DNA of 64,000 nucleotides from contig JAILDX010000032.1 in assembly GCA_024688685.1 (NCBI GenBank), forward strand, positions 1 through 64,000. The letters run 5' to 3'. Positions within the stretch are counted from its first letter, which is position 1. Each line of letters begins with the position of its first letter. Shown here piece after piece: positions 26,243 to 34,349 of the stretch. The notes below the pieces were generated by a model, which worked only from the letters and a program-made list of their open reading frames with translations, searched no databases and was not told the origin of the DNA. This DNA is from Saccharofermentans sp. Its GTDB lineage: Bacteria; Bacillota; Clostridia; Saccharofermentanales; Saccharofermentanaceae. The position numbers were made by a program, and so were the translations under genes.

Positions 26243-28828
26243 ATGATTTTTCTGAACGTTCTTATCGAGCCATTGAAACTGCTGTTTGAGTTTATTTTCT
26301 CGACAGCTTATAAAATCGTTCCGGTTCCTGCAGTCGACATCATCTTTCTGAGTCTTGCAGTCAATCTTATGTGCTTCCCGCTCTATCACCGTGCCGACAG
26401 CATAACGAAAGCAAACAACGAGAAGCAGAAGGCTCTTGCGCCGATGATCGATCACATAAAGAAGTGCTTTAAGGGCGACGAGAAGATAATGATGCTCCAG
26501 ACGTTCTACAAGCAGAACGATTACAGCCCGCTGTCGTCTCTGAAGAGCACGCTGTCACTGCTCCTGCAGATCCCGTTCTTCATTGCGGCATACAGTTTCC
26601 TTTCAAGTCTGGCGCTTCTTGAAGGTCAGAGCCTTGGCCCGGTCAAAGATCTCATGAGCCCCGACGGGCTGATCGCAGTTGGCGGCATAACGGTAAATGT
26701 GCTTCCGATCCTCATGACCGTGATCAACATAATCTCATCGGAGATATACACAAGGGGACAGCCTTTCAAATCAAAGATCATTTTATATGTATCAGCACTT
26801 GTTTTCCTGGTGCTCCTGTATAACTGCCCGGCCGGACTTGTTTTCTACTGGACGCTGAACAACACTTTCTCGCTCGTTAAGAACCTCATACCGTTCAAGG
26901 TTAAGGAGACAGGGGAGGAGAAGAAGGAGAAGCCCGGTCTTGCATTCTTTTTCGCGGCAATATATATCACTGTCTTTACCGGTCTTCTTATACCGTCACA
27001 GGTCATTGCCGCATCACCGGCTGAGTTCACGAACCTGATGTCTTTCGATTACCCGACAGGGTATGTTTATTATGCGGTGCAGATAGCGGCAGGTCTTTTC
27101 TTATTCTGGCCGGCCGTCTATTATCTCCTGATGACTCCGAAGTGGAGGAAGAGACTTGATCTCGCTGCCGTCGCGGTGGCGATAGTGATAACTGCCGATT
27201 ATCTCTTTTTCGGTCCCGTCGGGAAGAGGATCTCGGATGTCCTGGCAATAGACGGAACATACGGGATCGGCATCATCGAGAAGCTGTTCAACATCGCTGT
27301 CATCGCAGGCGTGGCTGTTCTTGTGGCATTAGTCTGCAGACGTTTCCCGCTCATCACAAATATAGTGGTTTCATCCGGCGTTGTTGCGGTAACTGCCATG
27401 AGCGTGATCAATATCGTCAGGATACGTTCCGATATTGATGAATTTCTGGCGAGCGGAGCAAGGTCGGTGTCCTATTCGTCGCTCGATGAAGAGAACAAGA
27501 TGATCAGGCTGTCAAAGGATGGCAGGAATGTTGTGGTCATCATGGTGGACAGGGCTATAGGAGGTTTTGTTCCGTACCTTTTCGCCGAGAAGCCGGTCCT
27601 CGCAGAGCAGTTTGACGGCTTCACGTATTATTCGAACGCGATCTCCTACGGAAATCACACTTATATGGGAGCACCCGGCATCTACGGCGGTTACGAGTAC
27701 ATCCCGCAGCACATCGTCGAGAATACAGACATGGGTTACGTTGCGAAACACAACGAGGCAACCCTCATGATGCCCGTACTCTTCTCCCGAAATGGTTTCC
27801 ACGCATCGGTACTTGACCCCGTTGACGGCGATCTCGCCCCTGTCCCTGACCTCACGATCTTTGATCCGTACGAGAATGTTGACGGATATGTCGTTGCAGG
27901 CACGCTCGACAGCAATTCAGACAAGACAAACGCCAATCTCAAGAGTGTCAGGGAAAGGAACATGCTCAGATATTCGATCATGAGAACGGCTCCCGCAGTT
28001 TTCTTTGAACTCCTTTACGACAGCGGCAACTACAACTATCTGCAGAGAGTTGAGGATGACCGGGAAGTATCAGTTTACCAGCTCCCGTACAGCATGTCTG
28101 AGGCAGAGGGCTACAATGCCAACTTCACGACTGCATACTCAGTTCTGACAGCGCTTAACGATCTTACGGATTACAATGCCGAAGGCGATAATCTAATGAT
28201 TCTTACAAACAACTCCACACATGAACCGTCACTCCTCCAGGAACCGATGTACGTTCCTGCGGTCAAGGTCGATAACAGGTCATACGATGCTGAGAATACG
28301 GGAAGGTTTGATGTGAACGGCAGACATCTTGAGGTCAGCAATTACGATTCGATGGCACATTATCATGTAAATATGGCAGTCTATCTGGCTCTCGGAGAGT
28401 GGTTTGACCACCTCAGGGAGAACGGAGTATGGGACAACACGAGGATCATAATCGTATCCGATCACGGCCGTGCACTGTCCAGTTTTGAAGAGCTTAAGAA
28501 CGACGAACTCGGCATTGACTTTGAAGAGTACAACTGCGTGCTGATGGTCAAGGATTTCGACCAGACGGGATTCACCACTTCTGATGAACTTATGACAAAT
28601 GCTGATGTTCCGACTCTTGCAACGAAAGGGATCATCGAGTCGCCGGTCAATCCGTTCACGGGCAATCCGATAAACAGCGATGAGAAATCCGAAGGTCCTC
28701 TGGTCATCGGCAGGTATGAGATGTCCACTGAGGAAAACGAGCAGGAAAGAGCCCTTATTGCAAGGTGGTATTCCGTCAGGGACAATATCTGGATCAGGAG
28801 TAATTGGGAATACATGGGCGAGCGTTGA
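26243..28828 (+). CDS. YidC/Oxa1-like domain fused to sulfatase-like domain
   Basis: 861 aa. Residues about 1-225 match the Oxa1/YidC core: PL-type TM1 end, a cytoplasmic coiled region (KALAPMIDHIKK, MMLQTFYKQNDYSPLSS), LLLQIPFFIAAYSFL and PAGLVFYWTLNNTFSLVKN. In TM1 the usual hydrophilic-groove Arg is Asn (N41 in SLAVNLMCFPL). Residues about 235-400 are further membrane helices. From about 425 there is an extracytoplasmic alkaline-phosphatase/sulfatase-type domain: VVVIMVDRAIGG, GNHTYMGAPGIYGGYEY with a likely Thr nucleophile, and IIVSDHGRA as metal site. This resembles phosphoglycerol transferases (LtaS-like). A surface-polymer modifying role is inferred from the domain and neighbours. Confidence 0.8.
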   Translation: MIFLNVLIEPLKLLFEFIFSTAYKIVPVPAVDIIFLSLAVNLMCFPLYHRADSITKANNEKQKALAPMIDHIKKCFKGDEKIMMLQTFYKQNDYSPLSSLKSTLSLLLQIPFFIAAYSFLSSLALLEGQSLGPVKDLMSPDGLIAVGGITVNVLPILMTVINIISSEIYTRGQPFKSKIILYVSALVFLVLLYNCPAGLVFYWTLNNTFSLVKNLIPFKVKETGEEKKEKPGLAFFFAAIYITVFTGLLIPSQVIAASPAEFTNLMSFDYPTGYVYYAVQIAAGLFLFWPAVYYLLMTPKWRKRLDLAAVAVAIVITADYLFFGPVGKRISDVLAIDGTYGIGIIEKLFNIAVIAGVAVLVALVCRRFPLITNIVVSSGVVAVTAMSVINIVRIRSDIDEFLASGARSVSYSSLDEENKMIRLSKDGRNVVVIMVDRAIGGFVPYLFAEKPVLAEQFDGFTYYSNAISYGNHTYMGAPGIYGGYEYIPQHIVENTDMGYVAKHNEATLMMPVLFSRNGFHASVLDPVDGDLAPVPDLTIFDPYENVDGYVVAGTLDSNSDKTNANLKSVRERNMLRYSIMRTAPAVFFELLYDSGNYNYLQRVEDDREVSVYQLPYSMSEAEGYNANFTTAYSVLTALNDLTDYNAEGDNLMILTNNSTHEPSLLQEPMYVPAVKVDNRSYDAENTGRFDVNGRHLEVSNYDSMAHYHVNMAVYLALGEWFDHLRENGVWDNTRIIIVSDHGRALSSFEELKNDELGIDFEEYNCVLMVKDFDQTGFTTSDELMTNADVPTLATKGIIESPVNPFTGNPINSDEKSEGPLVIGRYEMSTEENEQERALIARWYSVRDNIWIRSNWEYMGER

Positions 28829-28836
28829 TATCCGCC

Positions 28837-28865
28837 TTGACAAATCTTTCCTGATTTTGCATAAT
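28837..28865 (+). promoter_or_regulatory. Promoter of tRNA-Cys
   Basis: TTGACA (28837-28842), 17-nt spacer, CATAAT (28860-28865), 11 nt before the tRNA. Confidence 0.75.
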
Positions 28866-28876
28866 ATTACGGCAAT

Positions 28877-28951
28877 GGTACCATAGCCAAGTGGTAAGGC
28901 AGAAGTCTGCAAAACTTCCATTCCCCAGTTCAAATCTGGGTGGTACCTCCA
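28877..28951 (+). tRNA. tRNA-Cys (GCA)
   Basis: 75 nt with CCA. Acceptor GGTACCA / TGGTACC, anticodon stem GAAGT / ACTTC with loop CTGCAAA (GCA), T arm CCCAG-TTCAAAT-CTGGG. Confidence 0.96.
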
Positions 28952-28956
28952 AAGTA

Positions 28957-29051
28957 TATGACAAGTACCCTTTGCTAAGTCCTCGGCGCGGAGCGCCTGC
29001 GGAAGACCGCAAAGGGTACTGTCATACACTAAAAGACCGCAAAGGGTACTG
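28957..29051. repeat. Nested palindromic element after tRNA-Cys, with duplicated 3' arm
   Basis: Outer arms AGTACCCTTTGC (28964-28975) and GCAAAGGGTACT (29009-29020) pair perfectly and extend by TATGAC / GTCATA past one bulged base. Inside are AAGTCCTC, a GGCGC-GGA-GCGCC hairpin and GCGGAAGACC. The 3' arm AAGACCGCAAAGGGTACTG (29003-29021) is repeated at 29033-29051, directly against the ATG of the next gene, where its AAAGG can act as ribosome binding site. A related element follows tRNA-Gly at 35538. Confidence 0.8.
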
Positions 29052-30443
29052 ATGATGTCAAAGGAAAAAACTTCGTTCAAAGGTACGATAGGTTTCGTTC
29101 TGACTGCGGCAGGAAGTGCCGTAGGTCTTGGCAACATCTGGAGATTTCCCTATCTGGCAGCAAGGGACGGTGGAGGATTGTTCCTCGTCATCTATCTGTT
29201 TTTTGCAGTGACTTTCGGATTTACTCTCCTTACAACTGACCTCGCGATCGGACGAAGGACAAAAAAGAGCGCGCTGACTGCCTACGGTGAGGTTAAGAAG
29301 GGCTTTGGATGGCTGGGCGTATTTGCCTGCATTGTTCCTTTCCTTGTTTTGCCGTATTACTGCACGATAGGCGGCTGGGTCCTCAAGTTTTTTGTTGCTT
29401 ATATTACAGGTCACGGCGCTGATGCCGCTTCGGACGGATATTTCGCAGAGTTCGTTTCCGCAGGGTATGAATCGGTCATATACATGGCGGTCTTTTCTAT
29501 TCTGAGCGCCGTGGTCATCGTTCTTGGTGTCAATGGCGGCATAGAGAATCTCTCCAAGATCGTTATGCCTGTCCTTATACTCGCGGTCATTGCCATCGCG
29601 GTTTTCTCGCTTACTGTCAGCAAGACCAATGAAGAAGGCAAACTCATAACAGGTCTGGACGGCCTCAAGGTTTATCTTGTTCCGAATCTTGAAGGAATGA
29701 CTGTCAAACGTGTCTTCTATATAGCGATGGATGCGCTTGGGCAGCTTTTTTACAGTTTGAGTGTTGCCATGGGTATCATGATCACTTATGGTGCATATGT
29801 TCCTGATGATTCCAATCTTGTCAAGTCGATAACCAGCATCGAGCTCTTTGACACCATGATCGCTTTCCTCGCAGGTGTTATGATCGTTCCGGCTGTTTAT
29901 GTGTTCATGGGCAGCGGTATGATGGATCAGGGACCGGCGCTGATGTTTGTTTCGCTTCCCAGAGTCTTTTCCGAAATGGGTGCGGTCGGCGGCGTGGTAG
30001 GTGCCGCATTCTTCGGAATGGTCCTCTTTGCAGCTCTCACGAGTGCTGTTTCGATGTATGAGGCTGTTGTCTCGTCAATAATCGACAAGTTCAGCATGAA
30101 GAGGTGGAAGGCGGTGTTGATCGAGATGGCGATAGTGCTCGTTATCGGCTTCGTAGTCTGTAAGGGCTACAACGATCTGTATTTCGATATAATGCTCCCG
30201 AACGGCAGCCATGCGCAGATCCTTGATATCATGGACTATATCAGCAACCAGATGGTAATTCCCGTCGTCGCAATATCCACGTGCATACTTATCGGCTGGA
30301 TAAAAGGCTCCGACTATGTTATTGCCGAGATCACGAAGAACGGTGAGCGTTTCAGGAGGGCCGGACTGTACAAGGTGATGGTAAAATTTGTGGCTCCTAC
30401 ACTGGTTTTGATACTTTTTCTTATGGCTTTAGGTCTATTCTGA
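29052..30443 (+). CDS. Sodium-dependent neurotransmitter-symporter family transporter
   Basis: 463 aa NSS (LeuT-like) transporter with about 11-12 helices. The TM1 motif GFVLTAAGSAVGLGNIWRFPYLAARDGGG gives the Na+ and substrate sites. Bacterial members import amino acids such as tryptophan, tyrosine, leucine or alanine with Na+. Two start codons in tandem (29052, 29055). The ribosome binding sequence AAAGG lies in the duplicated repeat arm. The substrate cannot be told; note the TrpXYZ-type ABC system next to it. Confidence 0.92.
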   Translation: MMSKEKTSFKGTIGFVLTAAGSAVGLGNIWRFPYLAARDGGGLFLVIYLFFAVTFGFTLLTTDLAIGRRTKKSALTAYGEVKKGFGWLGVFACIVPFLVLPYYCTIGGWVLKFFVAYITGHGADAASDGYFAEFVSAGYESVIYMAVFSILSAVVIVLGVNGGIENLSKIVMPVLILAVIAIAVFSLTVSKTNEEGKLITGLDGLKVYLVPNLEGMTVKRVFYIAMDALGQLFYSLSVAMGIMITYGAYVPDDSNLVKSITSIELFDTMIAFLAGVMIVPAVYVFMGSGMMDQGPALMFVSLPRVFSEMGAVGGVVGAAFFGMVLFAALTSAVSMYEAVVSSIIDKFSMKRWKAVLIEMAIVLVIGFVVCKGYNDLYFDIMLPNGSHAQILDIMDYISNQMVIPVVAISTCILIGWIKGSDYVIAEITKNGERFRRAGLYKVMVKFVAPTLVLILFLMALGLF

Positions 30444-30462
30444 CCCTGAGAACACTTTTTGT

Positions 30463-30491
30463 TTGACCTTTACAATAAAACATATTATTAT
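30463..30491 (+). promoter_or_regulatory. Promoter of the ABC transporter operon
   Basis: TTGACC (30463-30468), 17-nt spacer, TATTAT (30486-30491), about 50 nt before the lipoprotein gene. No T-box or other riboswitch is visible in this leader. Confidence 0.65.
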
Positions 30492-30542
30492 TATCAAGGC
30501 TTTTTAGCCGAATAAAGAAATGAAGGACAAGGACGGTTAATT

Positions 30543-31514
30543 ATGAAGAAGAAGATTATTTCTGTTGTTCTTGCTGCAGCTATGGTCATGGGAATCGCTT
30601 CCTGTACATCCGACCCTGCAAGTGTTAAGAAGGACAAGTATCTCGTAGGTATCTGTCAGCTCGTTCAGCATGAGGCATTGGATGCAGCTACATCTGGTTT
30701 CAAGCAGGCTCTTATCGACAAGCTCGGTGCAGAGCACGTTGAGTTTGATGAGCAGAACGCTTCCGGTGATTCAGCTACAGCTACTATCATCTGCCAGAAC
30801 CTCGTTTCTGAGAATGTAGATCTTATCATGGCAAACGCTACACCTGCACTCCAGGCTGCATCCGCTGCTACAAATACGATCCCGGTTCTCGGAACATCCG
30901 TTACTGAGTATGGTGTTGCTCTTGGTATCTCTGACTTCACAGGTACAGTTGGCGGCAACGTTTCCGGTACATCAGATCTTCCCCCGCTCGATGAGCAGGC
31001 TAACATGATCACAGAGCTTTTCCCTGACTGCCAGACAGTCGGAATCATCTACTGCTCTGCAGAGCCTAACTCAAAGTATCAGGCTGACAACGTTAAGGAG
31101 TGTCTTGAGGGCGCAGGCAAGCAGGTAAATGTTTACACATTTGCTGACTCAAACGATATCACTTCCGTTACAGGCGAGGCTTGCAACAACTGTGATGTTC
31201 TCTACATCCCTACAGATAACACTGCTGCTTCATGCACAGAGGCTATCAACAACGTAGCTCTTCCTGCAGGTGTTCCGATCGTTGCAGGTGAGGAAGGCAT
31301 CATGAGAGGATGCGGTGTTGCAACACTTTCAATCGATTACTATGGTCTCGGCTACACAACAGGCGAGATGGCTGCAAAGATCCTCACAGGTGAGGCTGAC
31401 ATCTCTACTATGGCAATCGAGTACTATCCTAACCCTGTTAAGAAGTACAACCCCACTATCTGCGAACAGCTTGGCATCACTATCCCTGAGGGATACGAGG
31501 CAGCTGAGGGCTGA
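30543..31514 (+). CDS. ABC transporter substrate-binding lipoprotein (TrpX-type)
   Basis: 323 aa. A signal peptide with lipobox GIASC puts it on the outer face of the membrane, anchored at Cys21. The rest matches the ABC_sub_bind (TrpX/YnnF) family: VGICQLVQHEALDAATSGFKQAL, FPDCQTVGIIYCSAEPNS, IPTDNTAAS and TLSIDYYGLGYTTGEMAA. In streptococci such systems are linked to tryptophan, but ligands vary. Forms an operon with the permease and ATPase; a terminator-like hairpin follows it. Confidence 0.9.
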   Translation: MKKKIISVVLAAAMVMGIASCTSDPASVKKDKYLVGICQLVQHEALDAATSGFKQALIDKLGAEHVEFDEQNASGDSATATIICQNLVSENVDLIMANATPALQAASAATNTIPVLGTSVTEYGVALGISDFTGTVGGNVSGTSDLPPLDEQANMITELFPDCQTVGIIYCSAEPNSKYQADNVKECLEGAGKQVNVYTFADSNDITSVTGEACNNCDVLYIPTDNTAASCTEAINNVALPAGVPIVAGEEGIMRGCGVATLSIDYYGLGYTTGEMAAKILTGEADISTMAIEYYPNPVKKYNPTICEQLGITIPEGYEAAEG

Positions 31515-31565
31515 TCTTGAGGATCATTGACCATAAGGTCACAATTTAAGCAAAAAAGATCGCCG

Positions 31566-31606
31566 GAGGGGGAATAGTTGATCTATTTCCCCTCTGACGA
31601 GTTTTT
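31566..31606 (+). terminator. Intra-operon terminator after the binding-protein gene
   Basis: Twelve-pair stem GAGGGGGAATAG / CTATTTCCCCTC (one G-T), TTGAT loop, then TGACGAGTTTTT. Placed between lipoprotein and permease genes, it would give extra copies of the binding protein. Confidence 0.8.
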
Positions 31607-31623
31607 GCACAAAAGGAGTTTTT

Positions 31624-32589
31624 ATGGAAGCTATTGGCGAATATTTAAGTTCATTAAGCCTGTCGGGACTGTTATCCAGAATCCCTGCCGGTGTCTCACA
31701 GGGCCTTATCTGGGCTCTCATGGCGATCGGTGTCTATATAACATTCAGGATCCTCGATATCGCGGATCTCTCGGTTGACGGAACTTTTTCGACCGGTGGC
31801 GCAGTTACTGCGATCCTTATCATTGCAGGTGTTCCCCCGATCGTCGCTGTAATAATCGCATTCTTCTGCGGTCTTCTCGCAGGTATCGTGACAGGTCTTC
31901 TTCACACAAGACTCGGAATCCCCGCTATCCTCGCAGGTATCCTCACGCAGTATGCACTCTACTCCATAAATCTCGCAATAATGGGCTTTAAAGCAAACAC
32001 TGCCATCAGCGCTGACAATTACAACCTGGTCGTTTCGGGAAGAAATGTCACACTGGCGATCTTTATAAGCCTTGCTTTTGTAGTGGCAATAATCGCTGCG
32101 CTTTACTGGTTTTTCGGAACAGAACGCGGTATGTCGGTAAGAGCTACGGGCTGTAACCCGCAGATGAGTAAAGCACAGGGAATCAATATCAATCTCAATA
32201 AGGTAATAGGACTTGCTATATCAAATGGTCTTGTTGCACTTTCCGGAAGCCTTTTTGCACAGTATTCCGGTTTCGCAGATGTAAACAGCGGAAGAGGCGC
32301 TATCGTTATAGGTCTTGCTGCAGTTATCATCGGTGAGGTTATCGGTGACGCGCTCCTCGGCAAGAGAATGAACTTCGCTTTCAGGATGGTCTTCATCGCT
32401 ATCGGCGGCATCATCTATTATCTCATCTATACTCTCGTTCTCTGGCTCAAGATGGATCCGAACATGATGAAGCTGTTCACGGCAGTCATCGTTGCTATCT
32501 GTCTTGCAGCGCCTTACCTGAAGAAGGTTCGCAAGAACTCATTCAGAAGGGCAGGCAAGAACTCTGCAGGAGGTAGGAAAGATGCTTGA
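31624..32589 (+). CDS. ABC transporter permease (TrpY-type)
   Basis: 321 aa with 8-9 helices of the branched-chain-type permease fold (BPD_transp_2): FRILDIADLSVDGTFSTGGAV, GLLHTRLGIPAILAGILTQYALYSINLAIMG and VRATGCNPQMSKAQGIN. AAAGGAG before the ATG. Its end overlaps the ATPase start by 8 nt. Confidence 0.9.
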   Translation: MEAIGEYLSSLSLSGLLSRIPAGVSQGLIWALMAIGVYITFRILDIADLSVDGTFSTGGAVTAILIIAGVPPIVAVIIAFFCGLLAGIVTGLLHTRLGIPAILAGILTQYALYSINLAIMGFKANTAISADNYNLVVSGRNVTLAIFISLAFVVAIIAALYWFFGTERGMSVRATGCNPQMSKAQGININLNKVIGLAISNGLVALSGSLFAQYSGFADVNSGRGAIVIGLAAVIIGEVIGDALLGKRMNFAFRMVFIAIGGIIYYLIYTLVLWLKMDPNMMKLFTAVIVAICLAAPYLKKVRKNSFRRAGKNSAGGRKDA

Positions 32590-33376
32590 AGTAATTAATG
32601 TTTGCAAGACTTTCGATCCGGGTACGGTAAATGAGAAGAAGGCACTTACGGGTGTCAGTCTGAAGATAGAGGAAGGTGATTTTGTTACTGTCATCGGCGG
32701 TAACGGCGCAGGCAAGTCCACACTCCTCAACGCTATTGCAGGCGTCTGGCCTGTTGATGAAGGAACGATAACGATCGACGGCGTTGATGTTACGGGTATT
32801 CCCGACTTTAAGAGAGCCGCTTATATCGGAAGAGTATTCCAGGATCCCATGACGGGAACGGCTTCCGCTCTCGGAATCGACGAGAACCTCGCACTTGCCG
32901 AGAGAAGAGGTCACAGCAGAAGACTCGTCTGGGGCATCTCTTCTAAGCAGAGAGCTTTCTATAAGGAGCGTCTCTCGGAACTCAATCTCGGACTTGAGGA
33001 CAGAATATCGTCAAAGGTTGGCGTCCTGTCAGGCGGACAGCGTCAGGCAGTAACACTTCTTATGGCTACGCTCCAGAGACCGAAGATCCTTCTTCTTGAC
33101 GAGCATACGGCTGCGCTTGACCCCAAGACGGCTGCCACGGTTCTTGAGACGACAGAGAAGATCGTTAACAGGGATCATCTCACAACACTGATGATCACAC
33201 ACAACATGCACGATGCCATTGTTCACGGCAACAGGCTTATTATGATGAACAACGGCAATATTATTCTCGATATCAGAGGAGAAGATAAGAAGAAGCTTAC
33301 TATCAAGGATCTTCTTAATGAGTTCGAGAAGGCATCAGGAGAAGAATTCGCCAACGACAAGGCGATCCTGTCATAA
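32582..33376 (+). CDS. ABC transporter ATP-binding protein (TrpZ-type)
   Basis: 264 aa. Walker A GGNGAGKSTLLN, signature LSGGQRQAV, Walker B ILLLDEHTAALDPK with the glutamate after Asp, and H-loop ITHNMHDA. Powers the uptake system encoded by the two preceding genes. Good GGAGG site inside the permease gene end. Confidence 0.95.
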   Translation: MLEVINVCKTFDPGTVNEKKALTGVSLKIEEGDFVTVIGGNGAGKSTLLNAIAGVWPVDEGTITIDGVDVTGIPDFKRAAYIGRVFQDPMTGTASALGIDENLALAERRGHSRRLVWGISSKQRAFYKERLSELNLGLEDRISSKVGVLSGGQRQAVTLLMATLQRPKILLLDEHTAALDPKTAATVLETTEKIVNRDHLTTLMITHNMHDAIVHGNRLIMMNNGNIILDIRGEDKKKLTIKDLLNEFEKASGEEFANDKAILS

Positions 33377-33390
33377 AGGAGTATCCTTCC

Positions 33391-34347
33391 ATGAGAGAAG
33401 AGATAGCAGATATCTTAAAAAGATATGATGAACTGTCCAAGCTTATACTTGAGCAGACAATAGACAGATTCTCTGACGATCTCGAGGAACCCTCCGCAGG
33501 TGACGAGGAGGATTTTGAGCAGAGACTTCAGGCAGCTGCAGCAAAGGCTACAGACGATGCCACATATGAGCTCGAGAACGAGCCTGATGAGAGGCTTGGC
33601 GGGAAGAGTCTACGTGATATTTTCGAGGAGATGAGTTTCGATGAGCTTTGTGAGACTGTTGAGTATTGTGCTCTCAATCTCGACAGGGGTGTTCCTGTAA
33701 GTCTTATCGAGAGCCTTGCGACATCAGGCGACGGGGACAGGATCAGGGAATACTGCGCACGCATAATCGGCGATGCATCCTGGACAGAGGAAGAACTCGG
33801 TGACAGCGATGCCATTTTCGAAATGGAGTTCCAGAAGGTCAGGGCAGCGCTCGACGTTCTCATCAAGATGGAAGAACCCTGCTTTGTGAAGGCAGTTCTG
33901 GACAGGTTTATGAGTTATCCTCAGGTAAGGGATTTTGTTGCCGAGTCGATCTCCGAATACATCGAGGCATTCCCCGAAGTGTCGGTTCCCTTCATCATCA
34001 GTGAGCTCGAACTTCACACAGAGGATGGCATGACCGGCCCTTGTGAAGACCTCGTCATCATGCTGACAGCTATTGGCAAAGAGAACAGGAGCGACGTGAT
34101 CTACGACGAGCTGAGACGCGCGTTCCGCTTTATGGAGAATAAGATCTATGCGGTCATCTGTCTCGCGGATTATGGCGATGAGCGCGCAGTCAAGCTGTTT
34201 AAGAATTATATAAACCGCAATCAGGAAACAATAACAAGAGATCTGTTTTATGAGATGATGTCTGCCATCCAGAAGCTGGGCGGCGACATCAGCGACATAA
34301 ACGATCCGTTTGGAGACTTTCAGAAGAAGTACAGCCAGGGAGAGTAG
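33391..34347 (+). CDS. HEAT-repeat-like acidic protein of unknown function
   Basis: 318 aa, soluble, strongly acidic, predicted almost all helical. The second half has helix pairs with regular hydrophobic spacing (VKAVLDRFMSYPQVRDFVAE, AVICLADYGDERAVKLFKNY) as in HEAT/ARM repeats. No catalytic motif is seen. It lies 14 nt after the ABC ATPase and 2 nt before the GH26 gene, so it belongs to the same transcript. A scaffold or regulatory role is possible but not shown. Confidence 0.6.
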   Translation: MREEIADILKRYDELSKLILEQTIDRFSDDLEEPSAGDEEDFEQRLQAAAAKATDDATYELENEPDERLGGKSLRDIFEEMSFDELCETVEYCALNLDRGVPVSLIESLATSGDGDRIREYCARIIGDASWTEEELGDSDAIFEMEFQKVRAALDVLIKMEEPCFVKAVLDRFMSYPQVRDFVAESISEYIEAFPEVSVPFIISELELHTEDGMTGPCEDLVIMLTAIGKENRSDVIYDELRRAFRFMENKIYAVICLADYGDERAVKLFKNYINRNQETITRDLFYEMMSAIQKLGGDISDINDPFGDFQKKYSQGE

Positions 34348-34349
34348 TT

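Noticed and set aside
28280..29137. 285-aa open frame on the minus strand across the tRNA-Cys gene
   Set aside because: It is antisense to the sulfatase-like domain, the tRNA and the repeat, has no recognisable domain and covers well-supported features.
30444..30542. T-box or tryptophan riboswitch before the TrpX-type gene
   Set aside because: The 99-nt leader has only a promoter; no T-box sequence (GGTGG-like) or specifier stem-loop is present.
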